This document shows, piece after piece, positions 11,572-23,060 of a DNA stretch of 64,000 nt (position 1 is the first letter of the stretch; each line of letters begins with the position of its first letter). Made by a program: the position numbers and the translations under genes. The notes below the pieces were generated by a model. The model did not search any database. It was not told where the DNA came from and worked only from the letters and a program-made list of their open reading frames with translations. The stretch is from Albifimbria verrucaria (taxonomy: Eukaryota > Ascomycota > Sordariomycetes > Hypocreales > Stachybotryaceae): the NCBI GenBank assembly GCA_020081605.1, contig JAHREC010000013.1, positions 5,828,001 through 5,892,000 on the forward strand. The letters are read 5' to 3'.

Positions 11572-13028
11572 TGCTCCGACAGCTTCTCGGTTTTCAGGAA
11601 GAAAATAAGGTAGGTGGAAGTAGAAAGTGACGGAGACTGGGGCGGGCTGACGAGAAACCGAAAGGGGTCCGGGCGAGCTCCAGCGACCCGTTCGTAAAGA
11701 TCGGACGAGCTGAGAGACTCAGAAAAAAGAAAAAGGCTATGAAGCCGACAACGATGCAGCGATCGTCGCCAATTGAAAGGTAAAAGCAGGCCGACGGTGA
11801 GGGCGCTACCCGAGGTGGTTTAAGGGAACCAAGGGGCGGAAGTGATGGGCATGTTCCGAAAGAATGAATAAATCGATCGATACCCCTAGCCCAGGCTGAT
11901 AAAATGCCACCTATACTGGACACGTCGACCAACCCCTGCGGCCAACGCGTAGTGGAGAGACGTACCTTCACTATTGAAGATGTGTCAAGCCACGCCGGGG
12001 CCTGGACGTACCGAATTTAGCACCACGTTGTGGCTACGAGGTACCCGGCCCACAGCGGCTGATGCCAGCGCGAGGCTAGGTACCCTTACATAGTACCTGC
12101 TGTCGGTATTCCGTTGGTACCTTGCACATGTGTGCTCAGTGGGCTTCATGCGCCACATCCCTTGTCTAGGGGTCATCAATAGCCTGTGGTTCGCTATCCC
12201 TTTAGGTACTGAGAGAGAGGTAAGCAACGGAAAAGAAGACGGGGAGAAAGAAAAAAAAAAGGAGGCCCTGGTTGTTGAGTTCCCGAGGGAGTGTTTTTTA
12301 ATTCGAAAATGCAATTAAAACTATCAATTTTCTGTATCAGCTCAGGGATATATCTCAAGTTGAATCCGTATATATTTTTAAGATTTTTCCCTCTCCATTT
12401 TTGCCTCTCTCATATTGCTCCTTGCGATCCCGGTTTCTTGCTCCCTCCCTGTCTGTGCTTCCGTGCCCGCAATAAGGTAAATCCCTTTTTAGCCTCCTCC
12501 CTCGACACTAACACGTTCTCGGCGTTTTCCAGCGTGCAGGGTGTTAACGGGCTGGGCTGGACAGAGTCTGGGCCTCCAAGGCAAAAGGCAAAAGGCAAAG
12601 GCCCCCAGGCGAAGCATCACATGCTTAGGCCCACCCTGCCTGCGACCGTCACTCTGCCTGTCCCAAACGGAGTAAGGACTCGGGTGGCCCCATCACCTAC
12701 TTACCTCACCTCCATCCACCTTCACCTCTACTACGGATACCTCCAGCCGCCTTATGTCATCTTGACCATTGCCCTCTCAAACTCTCTTTTGAGGATGCCG
12801 TGGTGACTCTCGGTGCTTCGTCTCTGCACCTCCATCCCATAGAGACCTCCCTCGCACCCGTTAAATACCACCTGCTGCCCCTCCTCATCTCGATCCCGGC
12901 CAGAACCGGGGATCCCCAATCGTCGCCCTTCCATCTGTGTCGCTCCCTTCACCTTTCCCTTCGCCTCTCCTCCGCTATTGAGAATACCGCCTTGCGCAAG
13001 GGCTGGGTCGCCGCCCACCAGGGTCCAA
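11572..13028. other. Divergent promoter region (pmt2 / CHY-RING ligase)
   Basis: 1.46 kb between two start codons. No gene seen. GGTACC/AGGTAC-type words recur at 12038-12125, and the CHY-RING leader (12400-13028) is pyrimidine-rich. Short ORFs here lack domain-like sequence. Confidence 0.5.
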
Positions 13029-14931
13029 ATGTCCTCCCTTGTCTCCGACTTCTTCATCAACCCTGTTCTCCGCCAGGCCCGTAGACTCTCCGAGCTGTCC
13101 CGATCCACCTTCTCCGGCGATGTCGGCGATCTGGCCCAGCGCCCAGATGCTGTCGCCGTCTCCGACCATGCAGATGATTCCGTTGATGGCTCCTCCTTGA
13201 TCTCTCCCGAATCCCCGCAGTCACGGCCTCAGACCTCCTCGACCCAGGAGACCACTTTTGAAGCAGATGCGACCACGCCCGTCGCCGTCGACGGCCCTGC
13301 CCGAGATCATCTCGGCTTCCCGCTTACCCCGAGCAAGACCCGGCGCATTCCTGAAGATGACGGTATGCACGAGTTGCGGTCCCAGATCCATCTGATCAAC
13401 GCTCGCGATGTTCCTTCTACCGAGAAAGCGCGTCTGATGCACGAGGCCCTGCTGGCCGGCTATCGTGCTTCAATGGCTGCGTCACGTGGAGGCCTTGCAG
13501 AACACGATCATGAGCCTTCCAGCCCTGTCGGCCCTGCCGGCTAAGTATGGGAGCAGTCCGCTCCGAACGGGCCATTGGAGTCCCTCAAGTTCTGGCAGAA
13601 CCAGCTGGGGAGTCCTCGGACCAGGAGAAGTTCACGCTGAGCGAGACAGATATAGCACCGACCTATGCCCCCGTAAGGCCAACGAAGGGCACATCTACGC
13701 CGAGCAGCGAATTTCCTCCTGCCCCCAAACCACTCCGCCAGATACGATGCGTCCTTTAGGATGCCAACACTACGAGCGTAACGTGAAGTTGCAATGCTTC
13801 ACCTGCAAAAATGGTACACGTGCCGGTTTTGTCACGACGCCCAGGAAGACCATGCCCTCATTCGCAAAGAAACGAGGAACATGCTGTGTATGCTATGTGC
13901 GACGCCTCAAAGGGCATCAGATATTTGTATCAACTGTGGCGAAACCGCTGCTCAATACTACTGTAACATCTGCAAGTTATGGGAGAACCGTCAAAGCAAG
14001 CCTATATATCACTGCGCCGACTGCGGGATCTGTAGGCGTGGTAGAGGGCTTGGCAAAGACTTCTTCCACTGCAAAGTAAGCTGATCCAAAGTTCTCCATA
14101 CTGCTTCTGCTAACCAGCTTTTAGAAATGTCGAGCGTGCATTACGACATCTATCGAGAGCTCACACAAATGTATCGAGCGGTCAACAGACTGTGACTGCC
14201 CGATCTGTGGAGATTATATGTTCACGTCACCAAAACCAGTGGTCTTTATGGCTTGCGGCCACAGCATCCACAAGAAATGCTATGATCAGCATATGAGGGT
14301 TTCCTACAAGTGCCCCATTTGCAACAAGAGTCTAGCAAATATGGAAACGCAGTTTCGTAATTTGGATGTTGCCATTCAGAGCCAGCCAATGCCTCCGGAG
14401 TTCCGGGATACTAAAGCTGCCATCCTTTGCAATGACTGCTCAGGACGGAGCACCGCCGCATACCACTGGCTTGGTTTAAAATGCTCCATTTGCCGGTCAT
14501 ACAACACCGTGGAGCTTCAAATATTCGGCAGCGATGAGTTGCAACGTCAAATTGCCGTGGCAGATATAGCGGCGGCGCCGGCTCCCAATCCGTTGCTCTC
14601 AGAGCAGCCGAGGGAAGGGCAGCTTCTAGCACAGCCAAACAGGCGGAGACACTCGTCTCATGCGCCCGAATCGCAGTTCGCTGCACCAGACAGAGTTGCC
14701 CGATCTCTATCACCTATCGGGATCGACCTCGCCGCTACGCACTTAACGCAAGACGCGGAAACAGACTCGGAGGATGAGAATTTTGGATTCTGGGGAGGCA
14801 CTCATCATCATTATGGGGACGCGGAAGACGATGATAGCTACGAAGAGACGGATTCGGAAGACGGTTCTGGTGGGGAAGACGATGTTGATGATGATGACGA
14901 AGACGAGATAATCCTCATCGGTCACAGATGA
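13029..14931 (+). CDS. CHY- and RING-type zinc-finger E3 ubiquitin ligase (Pirh2/RCHY1-like)
   Basis: About 618 residues. After a disordered N-terminal 235 residues comes a CHY zinc finger starting LGCQHYERNVKLQC (about residues 240-310). A CTCHY finger follows (CNICKLWENRQSKPIYHC...CGICRRG), then a RING-H2 (CPICGDYMF...CGHSIHKKC...CPIC, about 374-420) and a zinc ribbon (CNDCSG...CSICRSYN, about 450-480). The C-terminus is very acidic. This order is that of Pirh2/RCHY1, a cytosolic/nuclear ubiquitin ligase. Intron 14076-14124. Short runs at 13722-13726 (C) and 13807-13811 (A) break the frame. A further break lies between the in-frame TAA at 13542 and the G run 13607-13610. The start ATG at 13029 has CAAA before it. 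Confidence 0.9.
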
Positions 14932-14978
14932 AAGAATGAAACAAAGCTAGTTAATTGAACTTGATCAAGTAATGTAAT

Positions 14979-15310
14979 TCATTGCGCCCGTGATGCTCTC
15001 TGTTGCTTAACCTCCTGTCCCTCCTGTCGTAATTCTTTAATCACTTGCTGGAGCGCGTAAGATCAACAATCAGGTTCTTCCAGGCGGTACGAGGGGAACT
15101 TACAGCCAACGCCTCTGGGTTGACGCCGCGCTCAATCATGGCAATGCAGATGGACAACGTGCGACGGTCGAGCTGGCAGTTCTAGGCCGTCCCAGTTAGT
15201 TACAGCAGGGCAGACAGCGGCTTGGACGGAAGCAGTACCAATATGGTGGAAATTTCGTGTAGAATATCAACAGCCTGCTGGGCCGCGGCATGCTTGTCAA
15301 TCTCAGGCAT
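14979..15310 (-). CDS. mzt1: Mitotic-spindle organizing protein 1 (MOZART1)
   Basis: A 72-residue protein from three exons (24+26+22 codons) with introns 15182-15238 and 15048-15103; too small and split for ORF scanning to find. Sequence features are [16 protein letters not shown], then [20 protein letters not shown], then [15 protein letters not shown], the three-helix Mozart1 fold. The protein binds the N-terminus of gamma-tubulin complex proteins and is needed to recruit the complex to spindle-pole bodies. No frame break is needed anywhere. The next gene, spc25, is 401 bp upstream on the same strand. The stop lies only 47 bp from the stop of the convergent CHY-RING gene, so the two 3' UTRs must overlap. 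Confidence 0.93.
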
Positions 15311-15711
15311 GGCCGTGGTCGGTGGTTGACAGGCCTAGCACGGATGTTGCATGAGGGAGGTTTGGTGGGGTGTGTGCGAGACGCACGGAACGTGCTTAAA
15401 CACCATGATCAGGGTGCTTGAATAGGAGAATTAGGTTGGGAAAAGAATGCCAAAGCACGAAAATACATAATTTTGGCAGCAGAGGACTATAAATTATACA
15501 TTTCTGTATCTACACGTAATACAAATTCTTTCGTTTCTCCAGTACAAAGGTCGTAAGTAACTTCTATCTCCATAGCCTTCAATGAGATGGGTGAGGAACT
15601 GCTGAAATAGGTAACATAAAAATAATAAAATCGTTGACATATGTACTATACAGATAGCAAACCCCGCTGGAAACATGTCATATATGGCTAAAAACAACAA
15701 AAAGGCTCTGT
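15311..15711. other. Intergenic region (mzt1 promoter / spc25 3' end)
   Basis: 401 bp between two minus-strand genes. The part next to spc25 is strongly AT-rich (15460-15700), as expected for a 3' UTR. No other feature seen. Confidence 0.5.
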
Positions 15712-16544
15712 TCATGACTTCATGGCTTCTACGAACAGCTCCCTCATGCCCTTGAGCAGCACCACCAGCTCTCTCGACTCGTTCAACTTGTCAAGCACTC
15801 GCTCCACCTTCTCCCTCTCCAGCTTCGGCCTGCAGTGCTTGACGTCGTAATCCCTCGAGCTCGTGACCAGCTCAAACCATGCCTCGCGCTCCCAGTTCTT
15901 CTCGTCGATGTGCGTGTAGACAAACTTGAGGCGGTCGGCCTGGCCGGCGCCCTCGATCTTGAGACAGAGGTTGGAGATCCAGAAGTCTAGCTCCGGGACG
16001 TTGAAGCGCGACTGCGCCTCTTGTTGCTGTGCGTGCGCGCGCTGGGCCGCGAGGCGCTGCTCAATCTCGGCTTGGGTCTGCGCGATCTGCGCCTTGAGGG
16101 TGTCGCGCGTGGTAAGGTGCTGGTCACGCTGGGAGGCGAGGGAGTTAATGGCGGATTCCATCTCGCGTGTTTCTGCTTCTTCCTTGTCGATGGTTTGTTG
16201 GTGTGTTGATGTCTTTGCGAGCACAATCTCAACGTCCTTCTTCTTCATACGTTGATCCTCTGTGGTAAACTGTCAGTGCAATGCCGTTGTGAGGCTTAGT
16301 TTGAATGCATCATACCGTGAAGTTCTGCGAGGTTCATGCGAAACTGGTTGCGCTCTTCCAGAACGCGCTTTCGCCCCTGCTCGATAAAGGCATCGAACTT
16401 GGCGGTAAACTTGGCCATGCGATCGCGCAAATCGTCGAAACCAAAGTTGATGTTGGGCAGCGTATCAGCGACAGAAGGGCCGACAGGAGCCATGGTTTGC
16501 CGGCTCATGCTGGAGGACAGCGAGGATTCAAATGCGGTCGCCAT
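15712..16544 (-). CDS. spc25: Kinetochore protein Spc25 (Ndc80 complex)
   Basis: 258 residues, two exons, intron 16260-16315, no frame break. The N-terminal half is a coiled coil (RDRMAKFTAKFDAFIEQGRK through IEQRLAAQRAHAQQQEAQ). The C-terminal globular domain starts FNVPELDFWISNLCLKIEG and contains LKFVYTHID, EREAWFELV and LLKGMRELFVEAMKS at the end, which is the Spc25 RWD-type domain. Spc25 pairs with Spc24 and anchors the Ndc80 complex to the inner kinetochore. The start ATG at 16544 has CAAA before it. An AACGCG word lies in the presumed leader at about 16551-16556, similar to the fungal MBF cell-cycle site; that it is regulatory is inference. The RRN6-like gene is divergent, 500 bp away. 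Confidence 0.95.
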
Positions 16545-17044
16545 TTTGGATAACGCGCAAGGCAATGTGGTGAAGGCGGGAGGATAATCTGAATGTTTGC
16601 AGCGTAGCTGATTGAGACGTGCGTGCAGCAAGATAATGCAAAGATCCCCACTGCCCACTGGGGTATGTTTACTGATACGCACCGCGTTGCTTGGTCGACG
16701 AAACGGAGGCGTGGCACAGCACATTGCACGCACAGCCACATGTGGCTCCTACTAGCTCCTCCAGTATCAGAATTAGTTTACGTGAATGGATTGACGGTGA
16801 TGCATCAACAAAGACTTGTACAGTAATACAGTACTTACCCAGGTTTGGGACTCTTCAAAATCGCCTGCAATTGTTGTACCTATGCCTGTTTTGTCTGGGC
16901 TCGTGTATACTCACAGCTATCTCTTGTCCAGGCTCAGTGGTTGAACACCTGTGCCTCTGCTCCCACCAGCCGTCAAAGCCGAGATAATGAAAAGATTATC
17001 CTTTAAGCTTGCACCTCATTGGAAATCATTACACAATCGCCCAA
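16545..17044. promoter_or_regulatory. Divergent promoter region (spc25 / RRN6-like)
   Basis: 500 bp between two start codons, so it must hold both promoters. No ORF of note. I see AACGCG near 16551 and CCGCGTT near 16680, possible cell-cycle (MBF-like) words, but single short words have little statistical weight. Confidence 0.45.
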
Positions 17045-20000
17045 ATGGCTGATCCCAGGCGATTCACGGGCATCAACTATGGTCAGCCTGGCAGGTTAAC
17101 ATATGTTCCGAGAGCCGACCCTACGGAAGGGCCTGGCCTGCTTCACACGAGCCGTTTCACATCAGCTGGTAAGCTATCACTTCCACAGACTCCATGATCA
17201 AATCAACTCACATTCCTTTAAGCGCCTCACTTTCAGCTTGTGGGCTCGGTCGCTGAATTGTACCCGGCGTCAAAGTCGAAAGGTCCAGAACCTACTTCCC
17301 AGCTATGGACGGAGCGCCGCATGCAGAACCGTTGGCTGCTCAAGGCTCACCCCGAGGCTTTTGTCGGCATGGCCAGTTATGAAAGTATTCTGTCCGAAGA
17401 CATGAATCGATTCAGAGATACGGACAGTTACACCAGCAACAAACCGCTGCTTGCTGTCGGTGAGATTACCGATGTGAGCAATCACTCGAGACCCAAAGCG
17501 GCGCAAGTCCTTGCTGCTGCAACTGGGAAATCTGGCGAGCTTCTTCGTCTGGTTTACATGGATGATTCTCAGTGGAACTGGGGAGATGATAAAGAGTCTA
17601 CACTGAATCTCTCAGTTGTTGATGTCAGGGACCGTGAGGATGAGGTTATTTGGGAGAGCGATGGTCTACCAATCTCCCAAATTAAATTTGCAACAAGTCT
17701 ATCAACCAGCGGCTTGATTCGTTGGCTTATCATTCAAAAACAGACATCTACCATGATTCTTCGTCCAGAATACCATGGAGTTCCGGTTGCAGATGCAGAG
17801 CATAGTGAATGGCCGCGTCAACAACGACCATCACGTATCGAACCGAACATGGTTTTGAGCATCTCTCACAAACAGACAGGCGGCAATGCACATAGCGACG
17901 TCGCTTTTACCCACCCTTCGTGGGCAACCACCACAGATTGCCATCATTGACGAATGCGGATACTGGAGCGTATGGGATATACCAGGAACGTTGCAAACTG
18001 GAAAAAACACGCTTCGTGTCAGTCTTAACAAGACGGGTCACATTCTAGAAGGCCTCATGAGTGGTATACCTAAAAAGACACTATACGCAGCTGAGCCTCA
18101 TGGCATCTTGTTTGTCAGGTCACCTACTCCAAATGGGAATATTACGGCACACAAAATCGAGGAGGATCCTGAAGCACCAGAAATCCCGGGTCCGCACCTC
18201 CTTATGTGGAATCATGAGCACTTTCGAGTCCTTGATCTGCAATTGAGCATGCTGCTACCAAAACTTCCAAGCTTTCACACGAAAAGAGCATCAACTGATT
18301 GGATATTGGATGTTCAACTGAACCCAAACAATCACGACCAGATCTTTGTTTTGACGAGCGAGAACATTTTTGGGTCTCCATAACGAACAGCGATGGAAGG
18401 GCTAGGATGCTTTCTAAGCCTTCCATCCTCACCAGCTGTTCTCACCCACGGGGCGGGGATCGGAATTTGAAGATGACTGTATGCCCTGCGGAAAGTGCCG
18501 ATTCAACGACCACACTTGTGTTTGTGAATTCACCAAATTCAACACAGCTGGCTGTATATTGGTTTAGTCTCAGCTCCGATATCCGACTTCCACAATGGCA
18601 TCGTCATGTTACAGAGGTACACGTGAATGGCATCAGTCCTTCTGAGGACGCAATCCAGACCTTCGCATTCCAACCTGCCGAGCTCGCAATCGCACCCTCG
18701 AAGTCCGATCTCGACCAGAACAGAAAGACTAGGTTCTTTCAAGGCAATATACTGACGCAAGATCTTGCTGTTCGATATTGCATATGTAGCGCAGTTATTC
18801 CTTCCATGGCGGAACTTACCTTGCCTTCGAAGCGGATCAACTGGTCGAAAGCAGACCAAGAAAAACGGCGAAAGAAGAAACGAAAACGCTTCTTGGAGCA
18901 GATGACTGAGGCATTTGCACTTCCAGTCGGATTTACTGATGTCGACATCAACGCCCTTGTACAGCTGGGGAGGAAACTACAGCTGTGCAAAAGCCACCGG
19001 TTGAACACTCGTCACAGCCGCGAGGGCCTGTACTGGTAGAGTTTAGTCGGGTATACTCGGTCTTGCAACAACACTTGAGGAATGCGGCAGATACAGGCGG
19101 TGTTGGTCTTCCCGTTTCACTTGTTCATTCAATCAAGAACACGATCAGAGAGGGACTGGATAACGGGAAGCTATCGTTATTGACGTGGTAAGTGATGCAC
19201 GCTTTGCAGACCGAATGCACGACTAACCATCATTTAGGCGTGAAATTATCTCTATGGCAGCAGAGCCAGCAGGGTTCGAGGAACCGGACATTGACACGAA
19301 TGAAGCTCTGCAAGAGGTGTATGATGATTTGGATCCGGCGGCTGCCATTTTAAAGCTCCATCCACGTACGGAAGAGGAGTCAGCGGTATCTTTGACACGA
19401 CTCCACGAAATCGACCAGAAATATTCCGAGATTTGGCAGAAGCCAGTCAATGGCCATGTTTCGGATGACTCTCGCCAGCTTGGACGATTATGGGTAGCCG
19501 AGCTTGCGAGAGAGACTCTGCTGTCGTCACATGGAGTCATAGTACAACATACACCACTATTTGGTGATGACCTTTCGCTTGCCACTGATGACTACAGTCA
19601 GCCAAGTCAAAGCCAGCCTTATTCGAGTCGCTTTAATTCTTCGCAGACTTTACCATCAAGCATTCCATCATCCCCACCAAGCGCTGCGTCCACAATCACT
19701 CCAGATGCAGTTTTCCAGCGCTTGCAACTATTGGCTCCCTCAATTCGGCCAGGGGCTCTGGGTGAGGCTAAACAGTCCAGCGTTCTGGACTACTGGCCGG
19801 CCGAGCGTGGTCTCGATACGAGTGACTACGTTTCAAGTGTGGCGGTGGCAAGTGATAAACAGTTTGAGGAAGCAAGACAACGACTTCGACGCAAGACGGC
19901 GAAGCGACAGGCTCAAGGTGAAAGGGCGCGGCTCATAAGCAAGGGTGGGAGAGTCCCCGTGGTAGTGAACTGCGCATGGAGAGTGACGATTTTGCTTCGA

Positions 20001-20167
20001 CACCTCCAGGGCCGGCGCAGATCATGTCCAGCCAGCAGCAAGTTCCCGCATCTTCGCAGAGCCAGGGGTTCCTAGGACCACAAGTGACAATGAGCCAGCC
20101 AGTGTCTGGTGTGTTTGGAGACAGGAAGAAGGTCAAGAAAGGAAAGAAGAGGAGCGGATTCAGATGA
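17045..20167 (+). CDS. RRN6-like RNA polymerase I initiation factor subunit
   Basis: About 1006 residues. RRN6 is a core-factor subunit that recruits RNA polymerase I to the rDNA promoter in the nucleolus. The N-terminus reads MADPRRFTGINYGQPGRL. A long beta-rich middle includes IAIIDECGYWSVWDI and lacks any enzyme motif. The C-terminal third is helical, then Ser/Gln-rich (SQSQPYSSRFNSSQTLPSS), with the tail VSGVFGDRKKVKKGKKRSGF that closes RRN6-like proteins of filamentous fungi. Introns are 17169-17222 and 19188-19237. Frame breaks: an extra T at 17905-17908, and missing bases at 18367-18371 (T), 18967-18970 (G) and 19947-19949 (G). The assignment rests on overall architecture and the characteristic tail; a search should confirm it. 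Confidence 0.8.
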
Positions 20168-20627
20168 TGTGTATATTTAATAGCATGATACCCCTTTGAT
20201 TTATGGATGCGTAGCTGCTCCTAGTTAGACGTATCATTTTGCGCTTTGCTTGGTAAATGGCGCTAGATCATGGGCCACAAGACAAAAGTGAACCTGTCTG
20301 ACCACCATAGCCGTATACAGTGCACATTGCATATATGCAATAATTGATTTCATGCTTCGCTGTGTCGAATGTGAAGAGCATATCATGTGTGGAGCGTGAC
20401 GAGGCAGCGACGTCGTGAATGCCCCACGAACCGTCAAGGTGGACTAAGCAGCTGCCCACTCCACGACACCACTTACTTGCTCCAAGTCTATACAAATACC
20501 AACTGAGTGTAGATCAACACGCCTCGTCCAAGTCCGCGACTTTCGCAGCGCCTTGTTTGAACGATCCCGCAATCTGTTTACTCCTCAAATCCACGCTTCA
20601 ACAAGATATTCTCACTTCAAAGTCAGC
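20168..20627. other. Intergenic region before PITH-domain gene
   Basis: 460 bp between same-strand genes. It holds the 3' UTR of the RRN6-like gene and the promoter and leader of the next gene. No other feature seen. Confidence 0.5.
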
Positions 20628-21367
20628 ATGTTTCATTGCCACGACGAGCACGCTGGCCATGGGGCCACGACCATCATGACCATGAGCACGACCATTCTGA
20701 TGACATCACGCCCGCGCTTCAGTCTTCGCTCTACGAACAGATTAATTTTGATGAGATTGTGACTCTGAACGAGGCGAGGAGAGACTTGGGCAAGACGGTT
20801 GTCAAGAAGACCTGGGCAGAGCGTCTACAAGCCGAGCCAGAGTTGGAGAGTGATGTTGACGAGCAACTGCTCATGACCGTTCCGTATGAAAACACAGTCT
20901 TTGATTCTGTTTAAAGGATATCGGGTACTGACTGTGCATCTAGTTTCACCGCACAAGTTAAGCTGCACTCCATCCTACTCCGCACATCGCCCTCGGACTC
21001 GGCGCCGCGGACGCTGCACCTCTTCATCAACCGCGACGACCTGGACTTCTCAGCAGCCGAAGACGCTCGGCCCGTCCAGACGCTGGAGCTATCCCAGACG
21101 TCAGATGTGCAGGAGATCCCCGTGAAGCGTGCGCTGTTCGGCAACGTGCAGCGGCTGACGCTCTTCTTCGCCGACAACTTTGGAGACGGTGACGAGGACG
21201 TCACGCGCATTAGCTACATCGGCTTCAAGGGTGAGTGGACACGGCTGGGCAAGGCTCCTACGAATATTCTATACGAGGCCGCGCCGCAGCCGGGAGATCA
21301 CAAGCTCAAGGGGACGAGTGTGAATGAGATGGGCAGTGGGATTGGAGGAAGAGGACCGGGCATGTAA
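20628..21367 (+). CDS. PITH-domain protein
   Basis: About 226 residues, two exons, intron 20884-20943 (donor GTATGA, branch TACTGAC). The N-terminus is His/Asp-rich (MFHCHDEHAGHG, then DHHDHEHDHSDD), likely disordered and perhaps metal-binding. The rest is a PITH domain: SLYEQINFDEIVTLNEA, FTAQVKLHSILL, TLHLFINRDDLDF, QRLTLFFADNFGDGDEDVTR and ISYIGFKGEW. PITH domains bind the 26S proteasome in thioredoxin-like TXNL1; here there is no thioredoxin domain, as in the stand-alone fungal and human PITHD1 type. One G is missing in the run 20661-20664. Precise role unknown. Confidence 0.9.
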
Positions 21368-21748
21368 GAAGGGTTGAAGATGGATGAGATGGGTCTGTAT
21401 TCAGATAGGTTGCACAGACTTGACGCTTCTCTCTACATGGAAGCTTCTTATAGCTACTACCTGATGAAAATAATCTATGCTTGAGCAAGGAATTAGCTAG
21501 CTCTGTCACTCTGGACGATGCATCATCACGATCAACACTTTGCAGCTTACCCTGCACACCACGCTCATTCTCCCAAGCCTGGTACGGACCCACCACCAGC
21601 ACCTATCAACTCCAGCCAATCAGGGGCTCCACCAAAATTTCGTCCACCCAGCATCCAGCTCGTCTGATGGTATTTCGAGGTCGTTGATTCTCCCAATTCA
21701 TCACGAGAGTAGAACCGCTCTCCCTCCCACCCCCAACAACGGCCCACG
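21368..21748. other. Intergenic region before uL3m
   Basis: 381 bp between same-strand genes: 3' UTR of the PITH gene and a CT-rich leader (21690-21748) of the ribosomal protein gene. No other feature seen. Confidence 0.5.
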
Positions 21749-22752
21749 ATGCCGCCTCGTCTACCGATCCGGGCTGCCCTGCCTCGGGCTCGCCTGTGCC
21801 CGGAATCCGCAGCCCGCCCTACCTTCCTCCCTTGATCGCCAAGCGCGGCGTCAAGTATGGCTGGTCGACGGCTCCTCCACGATCGAAACACAGACGCTTC
21901 AACCAGCCCTCCGCCGGCCTGCCCGTCCCGACGACAGGTCCTGCCGCCGCCCTGAAGCGCCGTGAGAACACCACGCCCCTGCGCGCCGGTGTGCTGGCTA
22001 CCAAGAAGGGCATGACCAGCGTTTTCGCTGGCAAGAGACGTGTGCCCTGCACCGTGCTGCAGCTGGATCAGGTCCAGGTCGTGGCCAACAAGACGAGGGC
22101 GAAGAACGGATACTGGGCGGTCCAGATTGGCACGGGATCTCGTCCCATCAAGAACGTTACCAGCCCCATGCTCGGCTACTACGAGGCCAAGGGCATCGCG
22201 CCCAAGTCTGAGCTGGCCGAGTTCATGGTCCGCAACGAAGAAGGTCTGCTGCCCATTGGCGCGCAGCTGCAGCCCGATTGGTTCCAGCTCGGCCAGTACG
22301 TCGACGTCAAGTCAAAGTCCCGCGGCCAGGGGTTCGCTGGTGGTATGAAGCGCCACGGCTTCGCCGGTCAGGAAGCCTCTCACGGTAACTCCAAGAACCA
22401 CCGAACCATTGGTACAACCGGTCCCTCGCAGGGTGGTGGTAGTCGTGTGCTGCCCGGCAAGAAGATGCCCGGCCGCATGGGCAACGAGTTTGTCACGGTG
22501 CAGAACCTCAAGATCATGAAGGTCGACAACGAGCTCGGCATCGTGCTCGTGGGCGGCCCCATCGCCGGCCCCAAGGGCTGCACGGTCAGACTGCAGGACG
22601 CGAAGAAGAGGCTGCCGCCGACGCAGCCTCACCGCATCCGCACCCTGAAGCAGCTGAAGGAGAAGCACGCCAACTGGGAGGAGGTCTTGGAGGCTGCCCG
22701 GTCGAGGCACATGGAGATGAAGGAGCAGCGACAGGCACATGCGGACAACTAA
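21749..22752 (+). CDS. Mitochondrial large-subunit ribosomal protein uL3m (yeast Mrpl9)
   Basis: About 334 residues, no intron. The N-terminus (MPPRLPIRAALPRARLC) is Arg/Ala-rich without acidic residues, fitting a mitochondrial presequence. The L3 body begins AGVLATKKGMTSVFAGKRR and includes YVDVKSKSRGQGFAGGMKRH, the signature loop reaching the peptidyl-transferase region. GTTGPSQGGGSRVLPGKKM and PGRMGNEFVTVQNLKI then follow, all typical of bacterial-type L3. One C is missing at 21829-21831, between the presequence and the mature part; without it the frame would hit TGA at once. The ATG at 21749 is chosen because it supplies the presequence. Confidence 0.93.
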
Positions 22753-23060
22753 AGGTTTCTTATGTGACGTGGTGGAAGCGAGGGTCGGTCCGTGTATTAG
22801 AAGCTCGTCGATAGGGTCCTAGACGGACCATGTGGGTGGTGCAGACCATGTACGAAGAGGCGAGGGATAAGCGGGCTTTGTATTATACATGTTTACAAAC
22901 AGACACTATTTGTACAAGACATTCCAACCATTCTTTTTTTCCGACCGTCCTCCTAGAGTTGTGATCCGCGTACGCCTTTCGCATTGTCCTGATTGTACTG
23001 AAGACGGAGCTGTAGCCCTGGCAGCGAATTGCATAGCATATTTCGTCTGCTGACCAGGTT
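22753..23060. other. Convergent intergenic region (uL3m / coa1)
   Basis: 308 bp between facing stop codons, presumably 3' UTRs. Nothing else seen. Confidence 0.5.
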
